Shown here in pieces: positions 35,316 through 44,344 of a DNA stretch of 64,000 nucleotides (position 1 is the stretch's first letter; each line of letters begins with the position of its first letter). Source of the DNA: Scleromatobacter humisilvae (GTDB lineage: Bacteria; Pseudomonadota; Gammaproteobacteria; Burkholderiales; Burkholderiaceae_C); assembly GCF_023231945.1 (NCBI RefSeq), contig NZ_JAJLJH010000015.1:1-64000 (forward strand), read 5' to 3'. The notes under the pieces are model-generated. The model saw nothing but the letters and a program-made list of their open reading frames with translations, searched no databases and was not told where the DNA came from. The translations under genes were made by a program, and so were the position numbers.

Positions 35316-36938
35316 TCAGTTGCGCATGAATTCGGGCGACACGACGGCCGCCCACGCCCAGTCGCCGGGATGCGCCTGCAGCGTCTCGAGGAGCGCCTGG
35401 CGCGTCGCCTCGGACTCGCGCGGGGCCTGCGTGCGGAGCCACGCCGCGCTCTCGACGCGCGCCTTCGGCAGCGCCGCGGGCGGCGCCAGGCCGTCGACCT
35501 TGAACAGGTTGGCGTTGCCACCGCCATTGCCGCCGACAAGGCTCCTGGCGACGTCGAAACGCGTCGTCATCTGGCCCGGGCTGGCCCACGCGGCCTCGAT
35601 CATCGGGAAGCCGTCGGGCGTCTCGCGGCCGAATGGCGGCTCGCTCAGCTGGCGCAGCGCGTTGAGCAGGGGCTGCGGGTTGACGACGATGTTGCCGTCG
35701 TAGGCGAGCCGCGTGGCCGACAGCACGTATTCCCACGGATCCTTGAAGTGCCGGCCCAGCGACGCGTCGTACTCGGGCGAGGTCAGGAGCGTCTTCATCA
35801 CCTGCGCGATGTCGCCGTCGGTGGCGAGCCAGCGCTGCGCCATGCGGTCGACGAGCCCCGGCGGCGGCGTGTCGCCGACGAAATACTGCGCGAGCTGCGC
35901 GCTGACGTGGCGCGCGGTGGCCGGGTTGCGCGCGAGCCGGTCGAGGACCTGGCGCACCTCGGCCAGGCCGGCCGGCGCGATCGCCTGCCCCAGCACCTGC
36001 TTGGGCTTCTGGTCGTGGCGGTTCGGGTTGAACTCGAACGCCCCCGCGTGCACGTACTGCGACTGCAGCGGCGGCTTGACCTTGGCGTCGTCGGCGTCGA
36101 CGCGCACACCCAGGCCGGTGAGCACGCGCGCCATCTCCTGCACGTCGGCCTGCGTGTAGCCGGCGTCAACGCCCAGCGTGTGCAGCTCCATCAGCTCGCG
36201 CGCGTAGTTCTCGTTGATCTGGCCGGCGGCGTTGCGCTCGTTGTCGAGGTAGCGCAGCATCGCCGGGTGCGTCGCCGAGGCCTCGAGCAGGTCGCGGAAC
36301 CTGCCGAGCGCGTGCGCGCGCAGCGCGATCTCGTAGTCGCCCGCGAACGCGCGCAGGTTGGCCTTGTTCTGCGCGATGCTGAAGTGGTTCAGCCAGAACC
36401 ACACGAGGCGCTCCTGCACCTGGTTGGGCGAGCCGACGGCTACCAGCAGCCAGCGTTGCGCGGCCTCGTCGGCCTGCGCGTTCAGGCCCTTCTGGTAGGC
36501 CTGCTGCGCGCTCTTCTTCTGCTCGTCGTCGGCCACCGCGTCGGCGGCCTTCTTGTCCTTGACATCCTCGCGCAGGCGCACGGCCAGCGGCTCGCGCACG
36601 ATCCGCATCGCCGCGATGCGGGCGTCGACGGACGCGGGCAGCGCGAACGGCTTCGGGTGCAATTGATCGTCGACCCAGCGCGCGTAGCCGAGGCGGCCGA
36701 CCTGCTGCAGGACGGTCGCGTCGACGCCGAACGTCGCGCGGTCGACGCGCTGGGCATCGAGCGTGCTCACGCGCATGGCGTCGGCTTCCTGGTGGGTGTC
36801 GGGCAACACGACGACCGGCGCCGGGCCGAGCGGGGACGCCGTGGGCGACGTCCCGCAGGCGGCCAGCACGCCCGCCGCCGCGAGCGCGCAGGCGGTGCAG
36901 CGCGCTCGTGTCCGGGAAGCGAAGGGGAGGCGGGTCAT
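35316..36938 (-). CDS. DUF1800 family lipoprotein
   Basis: About 540 residues. An N-terminal lipobox (AAAGVLAACG) is followed by the DUF1800 domain: RATFGVDATVLQQVGRLGYARW, RLVWFWLNHFSI, AMLRYLDNERNAAGQINENYARELMELHTLGV, and DPWEYVLSATRLAYDG near the end. The family is uncharacterised and exported. It is translated just ahead of its DUF1501 partner. I chose the ATG at 36938 because AGGAAG lies upstream; the TTG at 36962 is an alternative. Confidence 0.9.
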   Translation of the reverse strand: MTRLPFASRTRARCTACALAAAGVLAACGTSPTASPLGPAPVVVLPDTHQEADAMRVSTLDAQRVDRATFGVDATVLQQVGRLGYARWVDDQLHPKPFALPASVDARIAAMRIVREPLAVRLREDVKDKKAADAVADDEQKKSAQQAYQKGLNAQADEAAQRWLLVAVGSPNQVQERLVWFWLNHFSIAQNKANLRAFAGDYEIALRAHALGRFRDLLEASATHPAMLRYLDNERNAAGQINENYARELMELHTLGVDAGYTQADVQEMARVLTGLGVRVDADDAKVKPPLQSQYVHAGAFEFNPNRHDQKPKQVLGQAIAPAGLAEVRQVLDRLARNPATARHVSAQLAQYFVGDTPPPGLVDRMAQRWLATDGDIAQVMKTLLTSPEYDASLGRHFKDPWEYVLSATRLAYDGNIVVNPQPLLNALRQLSEPPFGRETPDGFPMIEAAWASPGQMTTRFDVARSLVGGNGGGNANLFKVDGLAPPAALPKARVESAAWLRTQAPRESEATRQALLETLQAHPGDWAWAAVVSPEFMRN

Positions 36939-37063
36939 GCGTCGTGGCGTCTTCCTGATCAACGGCCCACCCGGCCACGCGGTTGATAGGCAGGCGCCGC
37001 GGGCAGGGTAAAGGTCTGTGTCGCAGAATGGCTTGCACGACCCTGAACCCGACCGGAGACACG

Positions 37064-37570
37064 ATGTCGACCAAAGCCGAAGAACTGCGCGAGAGGCTGA
37101 TCCGCAACTTCAACGAGGTGCCGCTCGCGCGCGAGACCCGCGAGCCGCTCTACGACGGCATGGGCGCCCGCCTGGCGCGCGGCACCGCGGCGCTCAAGCT
37201 GGGCGCGAGCATCGACGTGCTGGAGCCCGGCAAGCGCGGCTGCCCGTACCACCTGCACCATGCGCAGGAGGAGATGTTCATCGTGCTCGAGGGCCACGGC
37301 ACGATGCGCGTGGCCGGCGAGATGCTGGCCGTCAAGGCCGGCGACGTCGTCTTCGTGCCGCCGGGGCCGGAATACCCGCACCAGATGATCAACACCTCGG
37401 ACGCGCCGTTGAAGTACCTGTCGATCTCGACCCGGGACACGCCCGAGGTCGTCGAGTACCCCGACTCGAACAAGGTGCTCGCGAACGCGCGCGTGGCCGG
37501 CAGCGACTTCGGCTTCGCGCGGATGAACCGCCTCGACACCGACCTCGACTACTGGGACGGCGAGCCCTGA
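37064..37570 (+). CDS. Cupin-domain protein
   Basis: A 168-residue protein with a Cupin_2 fold. Motif 1 is PYHLHHAQEEMFIVLEGHGT, giving two His and a Glu metal ligand, and motif 2 is AGDVVFVPPGPEYPHQMIN. Cupins of this size act as enzymes, isomerases or sugar sensors; no specific activity can be assigned. The C-terminal tail (DTPEVVEYPDSNKV, then RMNRLDTDLDYWDGE) is common to a proteobacterial cupin subgroup. GGAGA stands seven bases before the ATG. It is convergent with the next gene. Confidence 0.87.
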   Translation: MSTKAEELRERLIRNFNEVPLARETREPLYDGMGARLARGTAALKLGASIDVLEPGKRGCPYHLHHAQEEMFIVLEGHGTMRVAGEMLAVKAGDVVFVPPGPEYPHQMINTSDAPLKYLSISTRDTPEVVEYPDSNKVLANARVAGSDFGFARMNRLDTDLDYWDGEP

Positions 37571-37595
37571 GCCGGCCGTCCGCGGCCGCGGCGGG

Positions 37596-37955
37596 TCAGT
37601 CCGTGCGCTGGAAGCCCCACTGCGTGACGTGGGGCGCCTCGTCCGGCGGCGCCGAGTTGGGGTCGTAGCTCATCGCGGCGCCGTCGGCCAGCGCCTTTTC
37701 GTACAGCCGGGCGAAGGGCTTGTTCTGCGGCAACTCGAGCTTGGCCGGATCGATCACGCCGTAGGCGCTGATCACGGCGTCGAAGGCGGTCAGCCGGGTG
37801 CACGCGGCGATCGCGTCGGCGTCCGAGCGGATGTCCTGCGCCTGTTTCAGCAGCAGCAGGCCCTCGCGGGACAGGCCGACGGCCGGCGGGGCGTCCATCG
37901 GGTCGGAATGGGAACGGAACTTGGCGCGGAACTGGTAGACGGCGACGATAGCCAT
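37596..37955 (-). CDS. Hypothetical protein
   Basis: A 119-residue soluble protein ([20 protein letters not shown]...) with no signal peptide or membrane segment. Chromosomal codon bias supports it as a real gene. The pattern ...[20 protein letters not shown]... does not match a family I know. It lies between the cupin and ssb genes and is divergent from ssb, with about 200 bp holding both promoters. Confidence 0.6.
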   Translation of the reverse strand: MAIVAVYQFRAKFRSHSDPMDAPPAVGLSREGLLLLKQAQDIRSDADAIAACTRLTAFDAVISAYGVIDPAKLELPQNKPFARLYEKALADGAAMSYDPNSAPPDEAPHVTQWGFQRTD

Positions 37956-38161
37956 GGCGGACTCGGGTTGGAACCAGCGCGAAGCATACCGGGCCGCGCC
38001 GAACCGGGCCCGAATGCGAGGTTTTGCCCAGGGCGCCGCGGCGGGCTCCCGGCATAATCCAGGCTCAGCTTCCGGCGCCGAACGGCCCGGAAATCCTCAA
38101 GCCGCCACTTCCGGCGGCCGGCCACGGGGGAGCCGTCCCCCAACTTTCCTGGAGCACGCAC

Positions 38162-38692
38162 ATGGCGTCAGTCAACAAGGTCATCCTCATCGGCAACTGC
38201 GGGCGCGACCCGGAAGTTCGCTACACGCCCAGCGGCACCGCCATCTGCAACGTCTCGGTCGCCACGTCCAGCCGCCGCAAGGACAAGACCAGTGGCGAGA
38301 GCATCGAAGACACACAGTGGCACCGCGTCACCTTCTATGACCGCCTGGCCGAGATCGCCGGCGAATACCTGAAGAAGGGCAAGCCGGTCTACATCGAGGG
38401 ACGCCTGAAATACGGCAAGTACACCGACAAGGACGGCATCGAGCGCAACACGGTCGACATCGTCGCCGAGCAGATGCAGATGCTGGGCGGCCGCGACAGC
38501 GGCGGCGACGAAGCCGGCAGCGGTGGTGGCAGCGGCGGTCGCTACCTCGCTCCGCGCGACGGCGTCGACGGCGGCGATCGCGATGAGCGCCCGTCCCGCC
38601 CGGCCGCGCGTCCGGCTCCGACGGCCTCACCCCGTCCCGCCCCGAAGGCCTCGACGGGGTTCGACGACATGGACGACGACATTCCGTTCTGA
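38162..38692 (+). CDS. ssb: Single-stranded DNA-binding protein SSB
   Basis: A 176-residue SSB. The N-terminal OB fold is canonical ([67 protein letters not shown]). A flexible Gly/Pro/Arg-rich linker follows, then the acidic tip DDMDDDIPF, which recruits replication and repair partners such as RecQ. It acts in replication, recombination and repair. A strong intrinsic terminator follows at 38720. Confidence 0.97.
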   Translation: MASVNKVILIGNCGRDPEVRYTPSGTAICNVSVATSSRRKDKTSGESIEDTQWHRVTFYDRLAEIAGEYLKKGKPVYIEGRLKYGKYTDKDGIERNTVDIVAEQMQMLGGRDSGGDEAGSGGGSGGRYLAPRDGVDGGDRDERPSRPAARPAPTASPRPAPKASTGFDDMDDDIPF

Positions 38693-38719
38693 AACCGACC
38701 AAAGGCATTTTTGTTGATT

Positions 38720-38757
38720 GAGGCCTGGCCCTTCAGAGGTGCCAGGCCTCTTTTTCT
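38720..38757 (+). terminator. Intrinsic terminator of ssb
   Basis: GAGGCCTGGC (38720-38729) pairs perfectly with GCCAGGCCTC (38741-38750) and is followed by TTTTTCTT. Confidence 0.93.
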
Positions 38758-39138
38758 TGTATCCACGAGGCGGGCTTGGAAGCCGTTCTGGCACAAGCGC
38801 CCTCTCAGGGTGATACCCGCAATCGACGCGCAAGAGCGGCGTGTCGGGGAGATGCCGGCAGCGGGTGTGGGGCGAAGCCACGCCGCAGGCTGGGGCACTG
38901 CCCAGTTGAAGCCGGCTTTCGATCCCTGGTCCGTTGGCGACGCTGTGAAGAGCGAGCTGCTGGTCGACGAGCTCGGCTGGAGTGCGATGAGGCACTCATT
39001 TCGCCGTTCAGGGGGTTATGTCGGTGGGCGCGGCGACCTATTCTCTACAGCGGGCGACCGGATCTGTCCCGCTCCAGAGGTTGAACTTGCCGGCGAGCAG
39101 CGCCGCCGCCTTCCTTCCCTCATCCCAAAGGAGGCTCT
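38758..39138. other. Intergenic region before the PEP-CTERM gene
   Basis: About 380 bp. I see no gene: frames on both strands lack family resemblance and start signals. The only clear element is the AAAGGAG ribosome-binding site just before the ATG at 39139. Confidence 0.6.
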
Positions 39139-39765
39139 ATGGCAATCACGCACTCGATCTCGCCACCTCGCGCCATCCCCCGGTCGCGCAGCCACGGGGC
39201 GGTCACGTTCTTGCTGGTCTCACCGCTGCTGTTCACCGTCGAGCTCGCCCATGCGGAATACGATTTCGGGACGGTCGACATCGGTCCGACGCTCACCGCC
39301 ACATCCGGATGCTTCAGCGTGCCAAGCGTCAACAGCGATGAATTCTCGATCCGCGCCATCAACGAGTCCGGCAAGCCCTGGGACGACTTCACCGTCCTGA
39401 TCCTGACCTGTCCGTCCGACAAGGTGAGCCACCCCTCCCTCGACGGCATCACGTTCCTGGGCCCGCCCCCGACGCCGACGGCCGACAAGGGCACGGGGGC
39501 CACCAATGTCCTCAACCCGAGCGTGCTCAGCCAGAAGATTGACCTCAACAGCGAGCACTTCGACCTGCCTTTCAACGTGAATCCCCACGAGCACGTCGAC
39601 CTGAACCTTCCGTACAAGGCGGGATTCACCTTGCCACAGTTCGAACTCCAGCTGATCGCCAGCGTGGTTCCGGAGCCGGGCATCGGATGGATGATGGGCG
39701 TCAGCCTGATCGGCCTGTTGGCGTGCGGCACCCGACGGGGTGGCGACCCAGGGCGGGCGGCGTGA
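39139..39765 (+). CDS. PEP-CTERM sorting-domain protein
   Basis: A 208-residue exported protein. A long N-terminal signal (GAVTFLLVSPLLFTVELAHA) and a C-terminal PEP-CTERM signal (VVPEPGIGWMMGVSLIGLLA, then CGTRRGG) bracket a 130-residue extracellular domain of no recognised family. PEP-CTERM proteins are processed by an exosortase and go to the cell surface or exopolysaccharide; no exosortase gene is in the window. AAAGGAG precedes the ATG and a terminator follows at 39822. Confidence 0.85.
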   Translation: MAITHSISPPRAIPRSRSHGAVTFLLVSPLLFTVELAHAEYDFGTVDIGPTLTATSGCFSVPSVNSDEFSIRAINESGKPWDDFTVLILTCPSDKVSHPSLDGITFLGPPPTPTADKGTGATNVLNPSVLSQKIDLNSEHFDLPFNVNPHEHVDLNLPYKAGFTLPQFELQLIASVVPEPGIGWMMGVSLIGLLACGTRRGGDPGRAA

Positions 39766-39821
39766 GCCTGGCCGCTTTGGCGGATGGCGTGCGCGCGTAC
39801 CGGCACGCCCAAAAAGGAAGG

Positions 39822-39843
39822 CGGGCCCATGAGGGCCCGTTTT
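39822..39843 (+). terminator. Intrinsic terminator of the PEP-CTERM gene
   Basis: CGGGCCC (39822-39828), loop ATGA, GGGCCCG (39833-39839), then TTTT. It marks the boundary with the oppositely transcribed T3SS locus. Confidence 0.85.
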
Positions 39844-39957
39844 GCTTGCTTCCCGGGGAAGGCGGAAGCCGTCGCCGCCGAGCTTGCCATGGTCTCGTTC
39901 ACACAGAACGGCCAAGGAACACGTTTTTTGTGCCGATGAGGCCCTTGAAGCCGGCGT

Positions 39958-40605
39958 TCAGCCCAGCAGGCCGGCGCGCAGCCGACCCAGCGACGATCCG
40001 CCGTTGAGTGCGGCCAGGCAACTGGCCGCGACGTCGTCGGCTGGTGCGCCCGCTTCCCACGCATCGGCCAGCGCCAGCACGCCCTGGCGCGCGCTGCGCG
40101 ACCAGGAGCCGCCGAGCGGATCCTGGGCATCGGCGCGCAGCTTCGCGCAGTAGAGCGCCCGCGCATCCGCGCTGGCGCCGACCAGGCGCAGCAGCGGTTG
40201 CAGCGCCGCGTCGAACGCATTGGCGGGCAGCGGCTCGCGCCCGCTGGGCTGCGCATGCCAGGCGCACAGGTATTCGACCGGGCCCAGGCTGCGGCCGTGG
40301 CCGAAGGCGGCGCCGGCGTCGCCACCGCCTTGCAGCGCGGTGCCCCAGGCCGCGAGCCGTCCGCTGGGCAGGCGTCCGCTGCGCAAGGCCTGGACGAGCG
40401 CGTCGGCGACCAGCGCCTGCACCGCCGGCTCGCCCTGGCGTTCGATGTGGCACAGCAGGTTGACGAAGGCCGGATAAAGCGCGTCGCCCAGGCCGGCGCA
40501 GACCGTCTCCATCAGCGCGGTGCGCCCCTGCGCGTCGGGCAACGCGTCCAGGCCGTCGACCAGCGCCTGCGCGGCCGCGAGCCAGTCGGGCTGCGGCTTG
40601 AGCAT
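39958..40605 (-). CDS. T3SS-locus protein of unknown function
   Basis: A 215-residue soluble, alanine-rich helical protein (MLKPQPDWLAAAQALVDGLD...). It is the last gene of the visible T3SS block, nine bases after the small gene at 40615-40833, so it is probably co-transcribed with it. I recognise no family. Size, acidity and position allow a chaperone, gatekeeper or regulator role, but nothing in the sequence proves one. Confidence 0.55.
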   Translation of the reverse strand: MLKPQPDWLAAAQALVDGLDALPDAQGRTALMETVCAGLGDALYPAFVNLLCHIERQGEPAVQALVADALVQALRSGRLPSGRLAAWGTALQGGGDAGAAFGHGRSLGPVEYLCAWHAQPSGREPLPANAFDAALQPLLRLVGASADARALYCAKLRADAQDPLGGSWSRSARQGVLALADAWEAGAPADDVAASCLAALNGGSSLGRLRAGLLG

Positions 40606-40614
40606 GGCGCGCCC

Positions 40615-40833
40615 TTACGCGGTCAGGTGCTGGAGCACCCGCTGCGCCAGCGTGCCGATGTCGGCCGTGTCCGGCAGGCCGGCCGACAGCGCGATCCGTA
40701 CGCCGCCGGCGTCGCCCTGGAACCAGGCAGTCGCGTCCTGCGTGCTCTCGAAGGACCCGGTCGCGGCAGGCCCGCCCGCGTTGAGCGAGACGCCGAAGGC
40801 GAGGTGGGCGAGCGAAGAGGTGTTGATGTCCAT
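40615..40833 (-). CDS. Small T3SS-locus protein
   Basis: A 72-residue protein (MDINTSSLAHLAFGVSLNAGG..., ending LAQRVLQHLTA) with a Gly/Ala-rich middle. It has its own palindromic CTGG-N8-CCAG box 49 bp upstream (40882-40897), which suggests regulation with the secretion genes. It could be a small secreted or chaperone-like protein, but I recognise no family. Confidence 0.5.
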   Translation of the reverse strand: MDINTSSLAHLAFGVSLNAGGPAATGSFESTQDATAWFQGDAGGVRIALSAGLPDTADIGTLAQRVLQHLTA

Positions 40834-40881
40834 GATGAACCTGCGTGACGCCACTCTAGCGAGGCCGGCGCGCGCTGCCCA

Positions 40882-40897
40882 CTGGCATCGTTCCCAG
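40882..40897 (-). promoter_or_regulatory. CTGG-N8-CCAG box before the small T3SS gene
   Basis: CTGGCATCGTTCCCAG lies between the sctT stop and the gene at 40615-40833. It matches four other boxes at 42717, 46596, 46653 and 50098 in its CTGG/CCAG ends and its central CGTT/CGGT. Confidence 0.6.
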
Positions 40898-40901
40898 GGG
40901 G

Positions 40902-41696
40902 TCAGCGCAGCATTGCCTTCAGGCTGCGCAGCACGATGGGCGGACGCGAGGCGATGTCGTCGACCAGCAGCTGTGCGAAGGTCGACAGCAACAGGATCAG
41001 CAGCGCCTGCGACGCGAGCACCTTGATCGAGCTGGACAGCGCGAACACGTTGAGCTGCTGCGCATAGCGGTTGATCAGCCCGAAGGCGGCCTCGACGATG
41101 TAGAGCACCACCAGCGCGGGCGCGCTGATCAGCAGGCCCAGCGTGGCGACGCGTCCGAACTCGGCTTCGATCAGCGTCATCCCGCCCGACTTGAGCGGAG
41201 GCAGGGTCGCGCCGACCGGCCACAGCGCGTAGCTTTGCAGCATCAGGCCCACGAGCAGCAGGAAGCCGCCCGAGGACATGAACAGCATGCTGGCCAGCCG
41301 CGACAGCAAGGCCGCCGTCAGCGGCGTCTGGTGGCCGGAGAGCGGGTCCATCACCTGCGCCATCGACGCGCCGGTCTTCATGTCGATGATCTGCCCCGCG
41401 ACATCGAACGCCCACAGCACCGCGCCGAACAGCACGCCGATCACCGCACCGATGAAGACTTCCTTGCCGAACAGGCGCAGCCAGTCGACCGAATGGAAGT
41501 GGGCGACGTCCACGGCGGGCTGCAGCGCCACCGACAGCGCGGCCAGCGCGAGGAAGACCGCGTTGCGCACCAGCGCGGGCATGGTGTCCTGCGTGAACAG
41601 CGGCAGCAGCAGGAACGCGACGGCGATGCGCGTGGCCGACAGCGCCAGGACGAGGACCTGCGACGACCAGAGGTCGACGTGCTCGAGCGCCTCCAT
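40902..41696 (-). CDS. sctT: T3SS export-gate protein SctT
   Basis: A 264-residue polytopic membrane protein of the YscT/SpaR/FliR family. Typical segments are RIAVAFLLLPLFTQDTMPAL, VFIGAVIGVLFGAVLWAFDVAGQIID, the MDPLSGHQTPLTAALLSRL loop and a hydrophobic C-terminus. With SctR and SctS it forms the helical pore of the export apparatus. It follows sctS after 15 bp. SctU normally comes next but is not here. Confidence 0.92.
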   Translation of the reverse strand: MEALEHVDLWSSQVLVLALSATRIAVAFLLLPLFTQDTMPALVRNAVFLALAALSVALQPAVDVAHFHSVDWLRLFGKEVFIGAVIGVLFGAVLWAFDVAGQIIDMKTGASMAQVMDPLSGHQTPLTAALLSRLASMLFMSSGGFLLLVGLMLQSYALWPVGATLPPLKSGGMTLIEAEFGRVATLGLLISAPALVVLYIVEAAFGLINRYAQQLNVFALSSSIKVLASQALLILLLSTFAQLLVDDIASRPPIVLRSLKAMLR

Positions 41697-41711
41697 CTCA
41701 ATGCGGCCGCA

Positions 41712-41978
41712 CTAATGCACCATCCCTGCGAAGCCGGAGAACACGCGGTCGGCGAACTGGTAGAGGCCGCCGCCCAGCATCGAGGCCGTCACGAAGATGG
41801 TGACCACGATCGCGAAGAACTTGAGCGCGTATTGCAGCGTCTGCTCCTGGATCTGCGTGGCCGCCTGCAGCACCGCCACGACGAGGCCCACCACCGCCGC
41901 CACGATGATGGGCGGCGCCGACAGCAGCATCACGTACCACAGCGCCTGCTGCGTGAGTTGGAGGGCCTGGCTGTTCAT
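41712..41978 (-). CDS. sctS: T3SS export-gate protein SctS
   Basis: An 88-residue protein with two membrane helices (WYVMLLSAPPIIVAAVVGLV, and FFAIVVTIFVTASMLGGGLY) separated by the conserved LQAATQIQEQTLQYALKF loop, as in YscS/FliQ. It is part of the SctRST pore. The ATG at 41978 (MNSQALQL) gives the family's normal length; the frame open to 42029 overlaps sctR and is not real. Confidence 0.94.
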   Translation of the reverse strand: MNSQALQLTQQALWYVMLLSAPPIIVAAVVGLVVAVLQAATQIQEQTLQYALKFFAIVVTIFVTASMLGGGLYQFADRVFSGFAGMVH

Positions 41979-41982
41979 CGCG

Positions 41983-42636
41983 TCAGTGGTAGGTGAGCAC
42001 CAGGCCGTGCGCGAGCTTGACCCAGCCATCGACGAGCACGAACAGCAGCAGCTTGAACGGCATCGACACCGTCGTCGGCGACAGCATCATCATGCCCATC
42101 GCCATCAGGATGTTGGAGATGACGAGATCGATCACCAGGAAGGGCAGGAAGATCAGGAAGCCGATCTGGAACGCGGCCGACAGCTCGCTGACGGTGAAGG
42201 ACGGCACGACGACGAGGAAGTCGCGATCGCTCAGCTGCGCCGCGCGCTCGGGCGGCAGCGACTTCTGCGCGGTCTTGAGGAAGAACGCGCGCTCGCGCGG
42301 CGGCGCATGCTTGACGAGGAAGTCGCGCAGCGGCTCCTTGGCGGTGTCGGCCGCGGCCAGCATCGTCTTGGTGTTGCCGGCGATGTTGTCGAAGCCCTGC
42401 AGGCGGTCCGACATCGACTGCACCACCGGGAACATGATGTAGAGGCTCAGCACGAGCGCGAGGCCGTTGAGAACGACGTTGGGCGGCGACTGCTGCAACC
42501 CGAGCGCGTTGCGCAGCAGGCTCAGCACGACGACGATCTTCGTGAACGACGTGACCATCACGGCGACGAACGGCGCCAGTGCCAGCAGCACGACGGTCAT
42601 CAGTGCCGAGGACGGCGAGAACTGGGTCAGGTCCAT
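41983..42636 (-). CDS. sctR: T3SS export-gate protein SctR
   Basis: A 217-residue protein of the YscR/FliP family, with VTSFTKIVVVLSLLRNALGLQQ, PPNVVLNGLALVLSLYIMFPV, then LPFLVIDLVISNILMAMGMM and SPTTVSMPFKLLLFVLVDGW. These are the most conserved stretches of any T3SS protein. It is the core of the export pore. It opens the sctRST unit, with a CTGG-N8-CCAG box 81 bp upstream of its ATG. Confidence 0.96.
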   Translation of the reverse strand: MDLTQFSPSSALMTVVLLALAPFVAVMVTSFTKIVVVLSLLRNALGLQQSPPNVVLNGLALVLSLYIMFPVVQSMSDRLQGFDNIAGNTKTMLAAADTAKEPLRDFLVKHAPPRERAFFLKTAQKSLPPERAAQLSDRDFLVVVPSFTVSELSAAFQIGFLIFLPFLVIDLVISNILMAMGMMMLSPTTVSMPFKLLLFVLVDGWVKLAHGLVLTYH

Positions 42637-42716
42637 CGATCGGGACGCGCGCCGGCGCCCTCTCCTCGGTTGCGGGTTCGGCCCGCAGTGTCGGCCAGCG
42701 CTGGCGATGTCACCAG

Positions 42717-42732
42717 CTGGGAGCGTTCCCAG
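42717..42732 (-). promoter_or_regulatory. CTGG-N8-CCAG box before sctR
   Basis: CTGGGAGCGTTCCCAG is a perfect 6-bp inverted repeat around 4 bases, 81 bp upstream of the sctR start in a 187-bp intergenic region. It is one of five such boxes in the locus. Confidence 0.65.
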
Positions 42733-42823
42733 GGGTGGTGGGCGTCGCGGCCTCGACGGCGCTGCCGCCGAGCGCGATGCACAGTCCGCCGAGCGCCACG
42801 CGCAGGCGCGTTCGGGTCGCGGG

Positions 42824-43235
42824 TCTCACGGCGCGATCCATTGCATGAACGAGCAGATCGTGACCGGCGCACCGCGGGCCTTCAGCAAGGTACGCTGCGG
42901 CGCTGCGAGGCCGAGGTCCTGCACGCCACCCTGGGCGTCGACCACGCGGATCTCCGCGCAGAATGCCAACAAGGATCGGACGGCGCGTGCCGGCCAAGGA
43001 TGTCAGCGAGAACGAGGCCAGCGGCCGCAGGCTCTCGCTGTCGAAGACAGTCGGCGTTGCCCCGGTCGTCGGTGCGCAGCAGCGTCCGTGTGGAGACCCG
43101 GCTCGCCGACCAGACGTCGACGTTGGTGTGCTGCGCGAATCGTCCGACGAATGCCCGCCAGCAGCCAGCCGTCCTGCGGCGCCTGGGCGGGGATGGCCGC
43201 GATGGAGGCCCACAGCAGTGCCCCTTGCGCCAAGC
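42824..43235 (-). pseudogene. Wrecked third copy of the propeller-type secreted protein
   Basis: Pieces in different frames match the gene just upstream (43239-44303). These are a signal-peptide-like LAQGALLWASIAAIPAQA, a VDVWSASRVSTRTLLR piece, then VFDSESLRPLASFSLTSLAG (compare FLDRDSLQRHAGFSLADLPG). The intact C-terminal end is GAPVTICSFMQWIAP, before a TGA at 42824 (compare NAPVISCETVQWLAP). At least two frameshifts are needed and the middle of the propeller is missing. It is the third of three tandem copies. Confidence 0.72.
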
Positions 43236-43238
43236 GGT

Positions 43239-44303
43239 TCAAGGCGCCAGCCACTGCACCGTTTCGCACGAGATGACGGGTGCATTGCCGGCGCGCAGCA
43301 CGATGTCCGGCGGATCGTTGGCGCCGTCGATGGCGCGAGTGGCACTGTCCACCGGCAGGACCATGACCTTCGTGCAGGGGCTCACGGAGGTCAGGGCGCC
43401 ATAGGGAACGGCGTCCCGCTGCGTGAAGATCAGCGAGCGCCCGTCGGCGGACCAGCTCGGGCTTCCGTGTCCCATGCTGATGGCCTGGCTCAGGACGCGG
43501 TCGGACGGCCGGCTCAATGGCCGCAGGCCGGAGCCGTCGAGCGCCGAGACGAACAGCAGGTTGTACGGACTCACGCCGCCCTTTCCGTTTCTGAGGTCGG
43601 CCGCGAGCGTCATCGCCATGCGCGTTCCGTCCGGGCTGACCGCGATGCTGGCCATCCCGGTGCCGACGTTGCGCGGCAACTGCAGCGGCAAGTGCAGCAC
43701 CTTGTCCGATCCGATCTCCCGGACGACGATGTTGTTGCCGGCCAGGTAGACGTAGCGGCGGGAATCCGGCAGCCAGTCGATCGCGTACCGATTGCGCATC
43801 ACGTCGTAACGGAACGGCGAGCCGTTCTGGACGATGTGGCCCTGGCGGTCGAACACCACGATCTCGGGTTGGTCCTGGCGCGAACTCGCCTTCCAGTACG
43901 CCAGCAGGTATCGACCGTCGGGCGACACGCGCACTGCGCCGAAGATCTCCGGCGCGTGCGTTCCGGGGAGGTCGGCCAGCGAGAAGCCGGCATGTCTCTG
44001 CAAGCTGTCGCGATCCAGGAAGTCGACGGCGCCGCGGCTGCTGACGCGCACGAGCTCTCGCGTCGACGTGGTGGCCGTCCAGGCGTCCCATCCGCGACCA
44101 TGCGACGTCGTGGCGCTGTACGGCAGCAGCTTGGTGGCGCCGTTGCGCAGGTCGACGATGGCCCAGTCGTTGTTGTACTGGTGCGCGACGCCCAGCAGCA
44201 CGGCGCCGTTGCCTGGCGGCTGGCCTGCGACAGCGGACGCGGCCACGACGCAGATCGCAAGGCCGGCGTGCCGCTGAAGTCGAGTTGGTATCCGGATTCC
44301 CAA
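43239..44303 (-). CDS. Exported beta-propeller-like protein (paralogue 2)
   Basis: About 354 residues from a TTG at 44303, which has GAGGA six bases upstream; no ATG is available near the signal peptide (HAGLAICVVAASAVAGQ). The body has PD40/TolB-like propeller repeats (VRVSPDGRYLLAYWKA, IAVSPDGTRMAMTL, GSPSWSADGRSLIFTQRD). It is clearly related over its length to the gene at 44345-45562: shared AYWKA, DRQGHIVQNGSPFRYDV against DRQGNVVQQGSPVDYDV, and DWLPD. Unlike that paralogue it has no lipobox. Its link to secretion is only positional. Confidence 0.72.
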   Translation of the reverse strand: MGIRIPTRLQRHAGLAICVVAASAVAGQPPGNGAVLLGVAHQYNNDWAIVDLRNGATKLLPYSATTSHGRGWDAWTATTSTRELVRVSSRGAVDFLDRDSLQRHAGFSLADLPGTHAPEIFGAVRVSPDGRYLLAYWKASSRQDQPEIVVFDRQGHIVQNGSPFRYDVMRNRYAIDWLPDSRRYVYLAGNNIVVREIGSDKVLHLPLQLPRNVGTGMASIAVSPDGTRMAMTLAADLRNGKGGVSPYNLLFVSALDGSGLRPLSRPSDRVLSQAISMGHGSPSWSADGRSLIFTQRDAVPYGALTSVSPCTKVMVLPVDSATRAIDGANDPPDIVLRAGNAPVISCETVQWLAP

Positions 44304-44344
44304 GCTGTTCCTCGTCGAAGTTGGCCTCGACTGGCGTCGACCCG

